Positions 41,748 through 50,086 of a stretch of DNA of 64,000 nt are shown here, piece after piece; within the stretch, counting starts at the first letter, position 1; every line of letters begins with the position of its first letter. The stretch covers positions 186,001 to 250,000 of the forward strand of contig NZ_QKUF01000006.1 in NCBI RefSeq assembly GCF_003253565.1, written 5' to 3'. A model generated the notes under the pieces. That model was not told the DNA's origin. It made no database searches and worked only from the letters and a program-made list of their open reading frames with translations. Source of the stretch: Thermosporothrix hazakensis (GTDB lineage: Bacteria > Chloroflexota > Ktedonobacteria > Ktedonobacterales > Ktedonobacteraceae). Made by a program: the position numbers and the translations under genes.

Positions 41748-42827
41748 ATGGAGCCAGAACATATTGCTCCCCCTCCACGACCGCGGATGCATAAGGGCGC
41801 GTTTGCGGTTGCGACCCTTGTGACTGGCCTCGTGGTAGCTTTGATTATCGTAGGCTCAAGAGGGCTGCGTGATTTTGACTCAGCTCTGATCGGGTATGCA
41901 GTGGCGTCGTTATTCGCGATTGCAGTGCTGCTGTATCGGTATGTCCTCTGGATCCTGCGCCCGCCGACAGGGCGGTACTTTCGTGCCGGTTGGTCTTCCT
42001 TTTTTTCGTGGCAGAACTTCCGGCGCTTTACGACGCTCGTGCCTCGGGCGTTATGGACCGATATCTTCGCACAAACGTTTATTCTCAAGCGTAGCCTGTA
42101 TCGCTGGGTTATGCACATGTCGCTCTTCTGGGGCGTGCTATTGTCGCTGTTCGTGACGATTCCGCTGACGTTTGGTTGGCTGCATTTCACGCTTGAGGGG
42201 GTAGATACCTATCGCATCTGGTTTTTCGGTCTGCCGTTGTTCACCTTCCCGGTTGAGGCGGGTATTGGTTTCGCCTTTTTCCACGCGCTGGATATCACCG
42301 CTTTTCTGTTGATGGTAGGAGTGGTGATGGCGCTCTGGCGGCGGCTTCGTGACTCTGGTCTGCTTGCAACACAGCGCTTTGGCTTTGATATGGTGCCGCT
42401 GGTGTTGCTGGCGGCGATCGCGATCACTGGACTGGCTCTAACGGCGTCCTCGATGTGGTGGGGCGGTCGTTTCTACTGGTTCATTTCGTTGACCCATCAG
42501 GTAACAGTGGTTGCCTGGTTCCTGACGCTCCCGTTCGGGAAGTTCTTTCATATCATCCAGCGTCCCGCGAGTATTGGCGTCACCCTCTATCAGAAGGTAA
42601 ACCAGGACAGGGAGCGCGGCGAGCAGCAGACGGTGGGCGTGTGTAAGCGCTGTGGTGAGGAACTGCCCTCGCAACAGTTTATTCGAGATCTCAGGGCTGT
42701 GTTGCAAGATTTAGACCAGAACTATGATCTGGGAGCTCATGACAACCTGCATGAGTACTGTCCTCGCTGCAAGCGGGTGTTGCGCGGTCAGGCGTATTAT
42801 GCAATGATGAAAAAGCGCTTTGTGTGA
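41748..42827 (+). CDS. NarI-like cytochrome b membrane protein
   Basis: A 359-residue integral membrane protein and first gene of the nitrate-type operon. Two helices near 18-70 are followed by four or five more between 120 and 275. Histidines within membrane segments (VMHMSLFWG, FFHALDITAF, SLTHQVTVVAW, KFFHIIQRP) are placed like the heme b ligands of NarI/DsrM proteins, so it probably passes electrons from quinol. The C-terminal 80 residues are cytoplasmic with two CxxC pairs (CKRCGEELP and CPRCKRVLRG), which look like a zinc ribbon and are unusual for NarI. AGAGAAGG precedes the ATG. Confidence 0.8.
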   Translation: MEPEHIAPPPRPRMHKGAFAVATLVTGLVVALIIVGSRGLRDFDSALIGYAVASLFAIAVLLYRYVLWILRPPTGRYFRAGWSSFFSWQNFRRFTTLVPRALWTDIFAQTFILKRSLYRWVMHMSLFWGVLLSLFVTIPLTFGWLHFTLEGVDTYRIWFFGLPLFTFPVEAGIGFAFFHALDITAFLLMVGVVMALWRRLRDSGLLATQRFGFDMVPLVLLAAIAITGLALTASSMWWGGRFYWFISLTHQVTVVAWFLTLPFGKFFHIIQRPASIGVTLYQKVNQDRERGEQQTVGVCKRCGEELPSQQFIRDLRAVLQDLDQNYDLGAHDNLHEYCPRCKRVLRGQAYYAMMKKRFV

Positions 42828-42846
42828 TGGAAGGAGAAGCAGGAGC

Positions 42847-45126
42847 ATGTCTGTTAATAAAGATGTTTTTCAACAACGGAACACAAATACTGACTTTCAG
42901 TCTCATGGGCTGAAAGACTGGGATGCTCACTCGCGCACGCCTGAGACCTTGATCCCCACCCATTGCAGCTTTTGCGGTGTGCAGTGCGGTATGTATCTGA
43001 AGGTGCGTCAGGGGCAGGTGATTGGCGTCGAGCCGCGCAACTACGCGCACAATCGTGGCTCGCTCTGTCCGAAGGGCGTGGTAGCCTACCAGCAGGCAAA
43101 TCACCCGGACCGTCTGCGCTACCCGCTGATACGGCGTGGCGGCAAGGGGTCGCCGCTGGAACGGGCGACCTGGGATGAGGCGCTCGATTATATCGTGAGC
43201 AGATGGCAGGATCTCCAGGGGCAATATGGAAAAGATGCTATCGCGATCTACAGCGGCTCATCGATGACAAACGAGAAATGTTATGCAATGGGGAAGTTTG
43301 CGCGTGCGGTGCTTGGAACGCGGCACGTCGATTATAATGGACGTCTGTGCATGTCTTCGGCTGCTGTGGCATATGCGAAGGCGTTCGGTATCGATCGCTC
43401 TCCCATACCGATGACCGATATTCCTAATGCGGATTGTCTGGTTGCGGTCGGCGTGAACATGTCAGAGTGTTTTCCGGTGATGATGCAGTGGGTCTGGCGG
43501 GCGCGGGATCGTGGCGCATCGTTGATTGTGCTTGATCCTCGGGAAACGCCACTTGCTCGTACGGCTGATCTCTGGCTCCCGGTGCGCTCGGGCACTGATA
43601 TGGTTGTGCTGAACACGATGCTGAATCTGCTCATTCAGGACGGCATGATTGACGAGGAGTACATCCGCGAGCGCACTGTTGGATGGGAGCAGGTACGCGA
43701 GACGGTCGCGAAGTACACGCCAGAGGAGGCGCAGCGTATTTCGGGCGTCCCGGCTGAGCGCATTATTACGGCAGCCCGCATGTATGGCCGGGCGGCGACC
43801 TCGCTGATTATGCATGCACGCGGCATTGAGCATAGCTCGCATGGGGTCAATACCTGCCTTGCCTGTACCAATCTGGCGCTTGCTCGCGGGCAGGTTGGCA
43901 AGTTGGGCGGCGGCACAATGATGGTGACAGGCCAGGGCAACGGGCAGGGCGGTCGCGAGATGGGACAGAAGGCCAACCAGCTTCCGGGCTATCGTCATAT
44001 CGATGTTGATGAGGATCGTCGCTTTATTGCTCAGGTGTGGGGCATTCCGGTTGAGGAGATGCCGTGGGAAGGTGCGGCAGCCACCGAGATGATTCATCTG
44101 ATGGCGAAGGGCGACATTAAAAGCTGCATGATCGCCTGCTCGAATCTGATGGTCTCGCTTCCCGATAACCAGACAGTCAAGCGCGCTTTGCAACAACTGG
44201 ATCCATTGATTGTGGTCGATTTCTTCATGTCTGAAACGGCTGAACTGGCTGATGTAGTGCTGCCGGCGGCGGTCTGGTGCGAGGATGAGGGCACGACGAC
44301 CAATCTGGAAGGCCGCGTTGTGAAGATCAACAAGGCGGTTGAGCCTCTGGGCGAGTCAAAGGCTGACTGGGAGATTCTGGTTGAGCTTGCAAAGCGCATG
44401 GGGAAAGAGCGCATCTTTTCCTATCGTTCTGCACGCGACATCTGGAACGATCTGCGAAAGGCGACGAAAGGTGGTTCTGCCGACTATTCAGGTATGAGTT
44501 GGGAGAAGATAGATGAGGAGCAAGGAATGTTCTGGCCCTGCCCCGATGAAGGGCACCCGGGCACGCCGCGCCTCTTTACCGAGCGCTTCGGCCACCCGGA
44601 CGGCAAAGCGCGGTTCATCGCGGTAGAGTATCAGCCGCCCGCAGAGGAGCCCGGCGAAGACTTCCCCTTCCGCCTGACAACCGGGCGCGTGGTCTATCAC
44701 TACCTGTCGGGCAACCAGACACGCAGACTTGGCTTCTTGAATGCGCAGGCTCCGGAACCGTGGGTTGAGATTCACCCGCAGGCCGCCGCGAAACTCGGGA
44801 TTCAGAATCATGATCGGGTGCGCATCACCTCGCCCCGCGGATCGATGGAGTTGCAGGCGCTGGTCGTGCCGACGATCCGCCCCGATACGCTGTTTGTACC
44901 CTACCACTACGGGCATGCGGAAGCAATCAATCAGCTTACCAACCCTGCCGTTGATCCGACGGTTAAGATCCCTGAATATAAGGCCTGCGCGGCTCGCATT
45001 GAGCGCATCGACGCGCCTGAGAAGGAGGGCGGTACAGGGTATACGGTGAACTATAACCCGGAAAATATGCCTGCGATGTTCCCTTATGCCGTTGGCGAGA
45101 CTGGTAACAAGAAGATCAAGGAATGA
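42847..45126 (+). CDS. Molybdopterin oxidoreductase, nitrate reductase-like catalytic subunit
   Basis: A 759-residue Mo-bisPGD enzyme of the NarB/NasA/NapA/FDH class. An N-terminal 4Fe-4S site reads THCSFCGVQCGMYLK ... GSLCPKG. The molybdenum region is YNGRLCMSSAAVAYAKAFG with a likely Cys ligand, and the C-terminal cofactor-binding domain begins FRLTTGRVVYHYLSGNQTRR. No Tat signal precedes the iron-sulfur site, so it is cytoplasmic. Nitrate is inferred from the divergent NarK porter; formate or another oxyanion remains possible. AGGAGAAGCAGGAG precedes ATG 42847; an in-frame start at 42820 lies inside the upstream gene. Confidence 0.9.
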   Translation: MSVNKDVFQQRNTNTDFQSHGLKDWDAHSRTPETLIPTHCSFCGVQCGMYLKVRQGQVIGVEPRNYAHNRGSLCPKGVVAYQQANHPDRLRYPLIRRGGKGSPLERATWDEALDYIVSRWQDLQGQYGKDAIAIYSGSSMTNEKCYAMGKFARAVLGTRHVDYNGRLCMSSAAVAYAKAFGIDRSPIPMTDIPNADCLVAVGVNMSECFPVMMQWVWRARDRGASLIVLDPRETPLARTADLWLPVRSGTDMVVLNTMLNLLIQDGMIDEEYIRERTVGWEQVRETVAKYTPEEAQRISGVPAERIITAARMYGRAATSLIMHARGIEHSSHGVNTCLACTNLALARGQVGKLGGGTMMVTGQGNGQGGREMGQKANQLPGYRHIDVDEDRRFIAQVWGIPVEEMPWEGAAATEMIHLMAKGDIKSCMIACSNLMVSLPDNQTVKRALQQLDPLIVVDFFMSETAELADVVLPAAVWCEDEGTTTNLEGRVVKINKAVEPLGESKADWEILVELAKRMGKERIFSYRSARDIWNDLRKATKGGSADYSGMSWEKIDEEQGMFWPCPDEGHPGTPRLFTERFGHPDGKARFIAVEYQPPAEEPGEDFPFRLTTGRVVYHYLSGNQTRRLGFLNAQAPEPWVEIHPQAAAKLGIQNHDRVRITSPRGSMELQALVVPTIRPDTLFVPYHYGHAEAINQLTNPAVDPTVKIPEYKACAARIERIDAPEKEGGTGYTVNYNPENMPAMFPYAVGETGNKKIKE

Positions 45127-45139
45127 GAAGAGGTACAAA

Positions 45140-45754
45140 ATGGCGATAAAGACCATGTTTGTCGATCCCTCACGTTGCATCGGATGCCGTTCTTGTGAGG
45201 CCGCCTGCCGGGAATGCGAATCGCATAAGGGCGAAAGTATGGTCATGGTCGACTTTATTGACCGAGAACTCAGCGTGGCGACACAGCCCACGATCTGTAT
45301 GCATTGTGAAGATCCGCTGGCCCCGTGCGCACAGGTTTGCCCGGCGCTGGCGATCCTGGTGACTGATGAGGGTGTGGTGCAGATGGCAGAGCCGTCGCGC
45401 TGCATTGGCTGCCAGAACTGCGTGTATGCCTGTCCGTTTGGTGTGCCGAAATTCGATGCGAAGGCGCGACTGATGAAGAAGTGCAACCTGTGCTATGATC
45501 GCACCTCACAGGATCTCACCCCGTGGTGCGCGCAGGTCTGCCCGACTCAGGCGCTCTGGTACGGGACATATGAGGAGTTTATGCATCAGCGACAGGGCAA
45601 GCCGGTAAACATCACCAATTTTGGCCCGCAAGAGGTCAAGACGCGCGTGTACTGGGTGCTGCCCGACGAGAGCGAGCCGCTCAATATTGCTGATCTGCTG
45701 GATCAGGTGACAAGTAAGGAGAAACAGACAGGAGAGGAACCGTGGGTTTTATAG
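45140..45754 (+). CDS. 4Fe-4S dicluster electron-transfer subunit
   Basis: A 204-residue ferredoxin-type subunit with four cysteine groups: CIGCRSCEAACREC, CMHCEDPLAPCAQVCP, CIGCQNCVYACP and CNLCYDRTSQDL..CAQVCP. This is the NarH/DmsB/HybA arrangement for four iron-sulfur clusters, handing electrons between the membrane cytochrome and the molybdenum subunit. I begin at MAIKTMFVDPSRC (45140) after AAGAGG; the frame is open to 45086 but that part overlaps the catalytic gene. Its 3' end overlaps the Rieske gene by 13 bases, so the two are tightly coupled. Confidence 0.92.
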   Translation: MAIKTMFVDPSRCIGCRSCEAACRECESHKGESMVMVDFIDRELSVATQPTICMHCEDPLAPCAQVCPALAILVTDEGVVQMAEPSRCIGCQNCVYACPFGVPKFDAKARLMKKCNLCYDRTSQDLTPWCAQVCPTQALWYGTYEEFMHQRQGKPVNITNFGPQEVKTRVYWVLPDESEPLNIADLLDQVTSKEKQTGEEPWVL

Positions 45755-46272
45755 AGGACAAGGAAGCTGAGAAGCGCCCTCGGCGGAAGATTACCCGCTG
45801 GCAGGCATTGTTCCCCTTTCACTGGGATGCCGATGCGTTTGTGATGCGCCGTGACCTGTTGAGATTGGCTGTGCAGGCATCTGGAGCCTTTTTTGCTGTC
45901 ACTGCCGGGCTGGCCGGACTGGGAACCCTCTGGCCACGGAAGGCCCGGGGAGCGCGACGCCCTATTATTGAGGCTGCGAAGCTGAAGCCGGGAGATGTCC
46001 ATTACTTCTCCTATCCGACGGAAGAGGATCCGGCGATGCTGCTCCGTCTCAAGGATGGAAAATTCGTCGCCTATAGCGGACGTTGCACTCATCTCTCCTG
46101 CGCTGTCTACTATTCGCCGAAAAAGGAACAGTTGATCTGTCCTTGCCATGATGGCTGCTTTGAGGCGCGGAGCGGGGTGCCGCTTGCCGGACCTCCTCAG
46201 CGACCGCTGCCACGTGTGGTGGTGCAGGAAGATGGTGGCATGATCTACGCTATAGAGGAGCAACCACGATGA
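45742..46272 (+). CDS. Rieske 2Fe-2S protein with Tat-type anchor
   Basis: A 176-residue Rieske protein starting with GTG inside the previous gene. After a 40-residue polar, basic extension comes MRRDLLRLAVQASGAFFAVTAGLAGLG, a twin-arginine-like signal or anchor. The cluster-binding boxes are CTHLSCAVYY and CPCHDGCFEARSG (C-x-H and C-x2-H), then a PLPRV ending. So the cluster domain should face outside the membrane, like the Rieske subunit of bc complexes. A Rieske subunit inside a nitrate-reductase operon is unusual and suggests an alternative quinol-oxidising module. It overlaps the next gene by four bases (ATGA). Confidence 0.92.
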   Translation: MGFIEDKEAEKRPRRKITRWQALFPFHWDADAFVMRRDLLRLAVQASGAFFAVTAGLAGLGTLWPRKARGARRPIIEAAKLKPGDVHYFSYPTEEDPAMLLRLKDGKFVAYSGRCTHLSCAVYYSPKKEQLICPCHDGCFEARSGVPLAGPPQRPLPRVVVQEDGGMIYAIEEQPR

Positions 46273-46544
46273 AGAAATCTGTGCTGCCTTTAAGTGAAAC
46301 AATCGGGGGCAGTTCGGCCCGACCTCCGCACGGAATGGGGGCGATCCTGCTGGCTGCTCTGCTGCTCGGGATTCTGCTGATGGGCCTGCAACTCTGGCTG
46401 CTGACGATCGCGCTGGATCTCTACCTCTCGGGTCAGACCGCAGGCATCTGGGAACTGGCGGCGTTGTCCGGGGTCATTTTTCTGGGCGGCGTGCTGTTAC
46501 AGATGGCGCTTCGGAAGACCATTACAGGCCCCTGGAATCGGTGA
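46269..46544 (+). CDS. Small two-helix membrane protein of the operon
   Basis: A 91-residue protein with a polar N-terminus and two membrane helices (GAILLAALLLGILLMGLQLW and AALSGVIFLGGVLLQMAL). It resembles the short DUF6755-like proteins seen beside Rieske/cytochrome b modules, but I am not sure of the family. Its ATG overlaps the Rieske stop (ATGA), and a strong terminator follows seven bases after its stop, so it is the last gene of the operon. A structural or assembly subunit of the membrane complex is likely. Confidence 0.8.
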   Translation: MKKSVLPLSETIGGSSARPPHGMGAILLAALLLGILLMGLQLWLLTIALDLYLSGQTAGIWELAALSGVIFLGGVLLQMALRKTITGPWNR

Positions 46545-46550
46545 AATGCA

Positions 46551-46591
46551 CAGGTGTGCTGCTGTGACATGCAGCGGCGCACCTGCTTTTT
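46551..46591 (+). terminator. Terminator of the nitrate-reductase-like operon
   Basis: A 14-bp stem with two G-U type pairs, CAGGTGTGCTGCTG (46551-46564) against CAGCGGCGCACCTG (46572-46585), followed by CTTTTT. Strong rho-independent terminator. Confidence 0.9.
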
Positions 46592-46732
46592 GTATTCTCA
46601 TCAGCGTCGTATTTTGCAAGTAGGCGTATAGCAAGAAACAGGTACGCGTCAGTGCTCTGGTGCAGGCTGTTCCTGGTAGGGCTCGCTCTTTAGCTATCGC
46701 TCATTTCGGCTGTTCGGTTGTCGGCTCGCCGC

Positions 46733-47461
46733 TCATAGCGCTTGCAGGGCCGAATCAGTGCGGAATGGCTCAAAGGTGTGATTCTGCTGCACCCAGGTGG
46801 CGACCTCGGGTTGAAGGCGACGCGCTTCATGCAAGAGGGTGACAGCTTCTCGATCTGCGCCTGCTTTCATGGCGATCTCGGCCTGCTGGTAGATTGCACG
46901 CCCAAGCTCGTTGGCGGGCAGGTCGCGGCGGCGCATAATGCCAATCATGCGATCGTAGAGGTGAAGGGCGTCGTCACATTTGCCCTGCTGAAGCAAAAAT
47001 GCAGCTATGTGCCTGTATGAATGTTTGACGCCGGTCGACAGGATCTGCGGCCAGAGGGGTTCGCCCTGTAACGAGGGAAAGTGCACAGGATCGCTGAGCT
47101 GCTCTTCAGGCAGATATTCAACCAGCATCAGCAGCTCGCGGAAGGCATTTTCTGCCTGCATTGCAACCGTCTCCCAGGTGCGCCGTTGAGCTGCGGCAAA
47201 GATGCGAGCATTCAGCGCGTCTGTCTGCTCTGCTGAGTTGAGGGAAGTGGGAGGGTCTCCGTGCTCGGCCTGCTGGATGTGCTCGCTTGTACGCTCTTTC
47301 CAGGCCGAAATGTGGGCCAGTACTTCCTTCGCGGACCAGCGTTCCACCGTTCCGAGGGCCTCCTTTTCGGAATCGCTCAATGTGCTGATCCAGCTTAATT
47401 CCTCTTCGCGAGCCAGATGCAGGAGGGTAAGAAGGGTGGCTTTCGGGAAAAACGGTGGCAT
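46733..47461 (-). CDS. DinB/ClbS-like four-helix protein with TPR-like tail
   Basis: A 242-residue protein. The first 165 residues match the ClbS/DfsB/DinB-like four-helix bundle: ATLLTLLHLAREEELSWISTLSD, RWSAKEVLAHISAWKERTSEHIQ and GVKHSYRHIAAFLLQ, where His residues may bind a metal. Members are self-resistance proteins or thiol-dependent transferases. The last 75 residues (DDALHLYDRMIGIMRRRDLPANELGRAIYQQAEIAMKAG) look like a pair of TPRs. I start at ATG 47461, where the fold begins, after GAAAGGAC; the open frame extends to 47542. Monocistronic, function unknown. Confidence 0.75.
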   Translation of the reverse strand: MPPFFPKATLLTLLHLAREEELSWISTLSDSEKEALGTVERWSAKEVLAHISAWKERTSEHIQQAEHGDPPTSLNSAEQTDALNARIFAAAQRRTWETVAMQAENAFRELLMLVEYLPEEQLSDPVHFPSLQGEPLWPQILSTGVKHSYRHIAAFLLQQGKCDDALHLYDRMIGIMRRRDLPANELGRAIYQQAEIAMKAGADREAVTLLHEARRLQPEVATWVQQNHTFEPFRTDSALQAL

Positions 47462-47662
47462 TATTTGGAATGTCCTTTCTGCTGTCCTGTTGCTGTGTTT
47501 ATTGTATTCTGGAGGTACAAGCAGTATATCATAGAGAAGCAAGAGAATGCGAATTATTTCGTTGTGTATCAGTATGTCTCACGCGGGTTCGAGAGGCGTA
47601 ATGGGCGCTTTCAGGCTGGATAAAAGCCTGTTCTGAGCAGAGATGTCGGTAGCCATTCCGGG

Positions 47663-48682
47663 CTACTGCTGTGCGATGAGCGCGCGAGCCGTCTGTTCGA
47701 CGCTCTCCAGGCGGTCAAAACAATGATTCTCGATCATATCCAGATTGTTCAGACGCTGGACCTCGTTGAGTGGCTCATGAAGCAGGCTGTGAAGCCACGC
47801 CGCCAGATTGCGCAACTGGAGGCGATACGTATAGTAGGCGAGCAGGGCCATATTCCACTGAAAAGGTGCCTCATAGCCTGCCGCGAACGCGCTGAAGTCG
47901 GGCTTGATGAAACCGCTGTAGAGGTATGCGTCCCGCTCTGGTGGCGCGATAATGGCTGCTTCCCAATCCAGAAAGGTGAGTCGCTGCGAGGACGTACGAA
48001 TAATATTGCCGCCCCAGGGATCACCATGACAGAGCACTCTGTGTGTGGGCTTCTGGCGCGCCTTCTCGGCATACGCGTCGCTCTGTTCGAGGAAGGCGTC
48101 TATCTGTGTGCGGCGTGGCTCGACCAGTGCTCGGAGCTGTTGCAGAAAGGGCGGGCTCGCTGTCGTGATGGCGTCCAGCGCGGCCAGGTTTTCGCGTAGC
48201 TCCTGATCGAATGGGGCTGTGAGGTCGTCGGGTGGGACATGGAGCCCCTCGGGAGGCCTGACGGTATGGAGTTGTGCGAGGGCGCGCCCGATCTGCCCGA
48301 CCAGTTCGCGCGACATGGGATAAGCATTCGCGAGCGTTTCGCCCGGGATGAAGGTGTAGAGCGCGAAGAGCAGCGGCCCTGTATCTGCCTGGAGGGTGCC
48401 GCTTGTGGTTGGCAGAGGAAGCGGCGCGTCAAGCGCTTCGAGGTGCATACTGGCGATGGTGCGCTGCTACGGAAGCGAGAACTGCATCCGCTCGGCGGTT
48501 CGACGTCCGGTTGCGGTGCGCCGATCAACGATTTTCAGATAGGTTGTGGAGTCCGCTTCTACCTGATATGAATAAGCAGAATCACCTATCGGGATGAAAT
48601 GCAGGTCGATTGGCTCAAGTTGCCAGTACTCCCGCAAGATGGAGCGAATCAGCTCATTACCTTCAGGCAGCGGTTGTTTCAC
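47663..48682 (-). pseudogene. APH-fold phosphotransferase with a single in-frame TAG
   Basis: One frame of 339 codons interrupted once. From ATG 48682 (MKQPLPEGNELIRSIL) it reads 71 residues with GDSAYSYQVEADSTTYLKIVD, the nucleotide loop and Lys, then TAG at 48469-48467, and continues in the same frame QRTIASMHLEAL to the end. The C-terminal part holds VLCHGDPWGGNIIR (catalytic HGDxxxxN) and LTFLDWEAAIIAPPERD. Everything except the one amber codon, probably a former Gln CAG, is intact. The rest could only be made by reinitiation at 48448, which lacks the ATP-binding half. Family members phosphorylate antibiotics or small metabolites. Confidence 0.85.
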
Positions 48683-48729
48683 CGGGGGCCTCTTTCAAAC
48701 GAGCCATGCGTGATGACTCAGGGACGTCT

Positions 48730-49605
48730 TCAGGCGTGATAATCGATGACGATCGCGGTCATGTCGTCGGGCTTGGCGCGGAGGATGACACGATTCTCCG
48801 CGCGTGAGCGCTGAATAGCGGCGTCCACGAGTGCCTGCGCTGCCTGCGCGATCTCGGTATCTCGCAAAATACGCTCTATTTCCTGATTGGTCAGGTTGTC
48901 GTGAATGCCATCAGTGCAGAGCAGGAGGCGCATGCCCGGCGTGAGTTCGCGGGTTCCAGTGTGCACACCCAGGTGCTGCGCGTCGCCTAAGGCCTGTGTG
49001 ATGCCGTTGCGGCGCTGAAAATAGAGATATTCGGCGTCGGAGAGCTGATCACGGCTTGTGGCCTGTTCAATGCGCTCGGCATCTTCTGCGGTGACGTAGC
49101 CCTTCTGAAGCAGGAGGGTCAGATAGCTGTCATCCTGAGTCAGGCAGGTGAGCGGCTGATCCGGCGAAAGGAGATAGAGCCTGCTATCACCGACTGAGGC
49201 ATAGGCCAACGTATAGCCATCAGCATGAGGGCATAGAGCTGCAATCGTGGCTGTAGTCGCCTGACTCTCAAGGCGTTGAACACCGGCACGTTGCAGACCA
49301 TCCTGACGGATTTGTTCGTGCGCCTGTTCAAGGAGCTCGCGGAGCCGGGTGGTGACATCGTCCGGTGCTGGCGAGGTGGCGTCTGTTTGCCAGTGCGTAA
49401 AAAGGCGTTCCCAACCCTCCTGGATGACGCGAGCGGCGATCTGTGACGCGATCTCTCCGCCCATGCTTCCACCGACGCCATCAAAGACGGCGGCAAAACC
49501 CCGCTGCTGATCGGCGATCAGTTGATCTTCGTTGCGTTCCCGGTGCGTATCGCTTGCGACGCTGTGTGCTGTAAATAGAAAAGTCGCTTGCTCAGGTTGG
49601 TTCAT
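48730..49605 (-). CDS. PP2C-family Ser/Thr protein phosphatase
   Basis: A 291-residue phosphatase of normal length for bacterial Stp/PstP. Metal-binding motifs: SDTHRERNEDQLIA near residue 22, AAVFDGVGGSMGGEIAS near 40, YASVGDSRLYLL, LLLCTDGIHDNLTN and the final DDMTAIVIDY. All metal Asp positions are present. It would dephosphorylate proteins modified by the Ser/Thr kinases common in this genome, of which one (with TPRs) lies at the right end of the window. It is divergent from the hybrid histidine kinase at 50087. Confidence 0.93.
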   Translation of the reverse strand: MNQPEQATFLFTAHSVASDTHRERNEDQLIADQQRGFAAVFDGVGGSMGGEIASQIAARVIQEGWERLFTHWQTDATSPAPDDVTTRLRELLEQAHEQIRQDGLQRAGVQRLESQATTATIAALCPHADGYTLAYASVGDSRLYLLSPDQPLTCLTQDDSYLTLLLQKGYVTAEDAERIEQATSRDQLSDAEYLYFQRRNGITQALGDAQHLGVHTGTRELTPGMRLLLCTDGIHDNLTNQEIERILRDTEIAQAAQALVDAAIQRSRAENRVILRAKPDDMTAIVIDYHA

Positions 49606-50086
49606 GCCCCTCTGCCTTTCTGTTCCCTTTATACTTGTTCTCTTGAGAAAGAGCCAGCCTTCTCTGTCTTTCCGGGGTTGATTGCGGCGTGCGATAACAG
49701 GGCTACTGTTCGTACTGTTCAGACGTGAGTAGCATGTTCTATTCTCTTTATGAATGTGTTCCCATTTTAAAGCGAGCTACAAGAAATGTCAATCGTTTTC
49801 TGGTTGTGCCTTGAAAAGCAAGCTGGCAGGCGGGAATCTTCGTTGATTCCTGTCGCGGCGATCTGCTTTCTTGCTTTCGAGTAATACTGAAGCCGAAACG
49901 AGGGAATTCCAGGCTTCCCTGAAGCGAGATGTAGAACTCATCCGTATTCCTAACAAGACCAGGGATGCATACTCTGCCATACCAGTATATAATGAAAAGG
50001 CTTTTATGGAGAATGCGTATTTTTCCTGCCGGTGAAAAGGAATAATAAAGAAGCATCATGGTCTAAAAGGAGGCGGTATTGATCGT
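49606..50086. other. Divergent intergenic region, 481 bp
   Basis: Between the PP2C gene and the hybrid kinase. It contains a TATATAATG box near 49986-49994 but no matching -35, and AAGGAGGCGG upstream of the kinase start. The frame on the minus strand (49748-50059) has no recognisable content. I see no gene. Confidence 0.5.

Noticed and set aside
43462..45486. Long minus-strand frames (up to 332 codons) opposite the molybdopterin and ferredoxin genes.
   Set aside because: They are antisense to well-supported genes, have no recognisable motifs, and result from high-GC codon structure.
29641..48469. Possible recoding of TAG, because two genes (29641, 48467) are cut by a single in-frame amber codon.
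   Set aside because: Ordinary intact genes here end in TAG (5210, 6139, 13194), and other broken genes carry TGA and TAA, so simple mutation explains it better.
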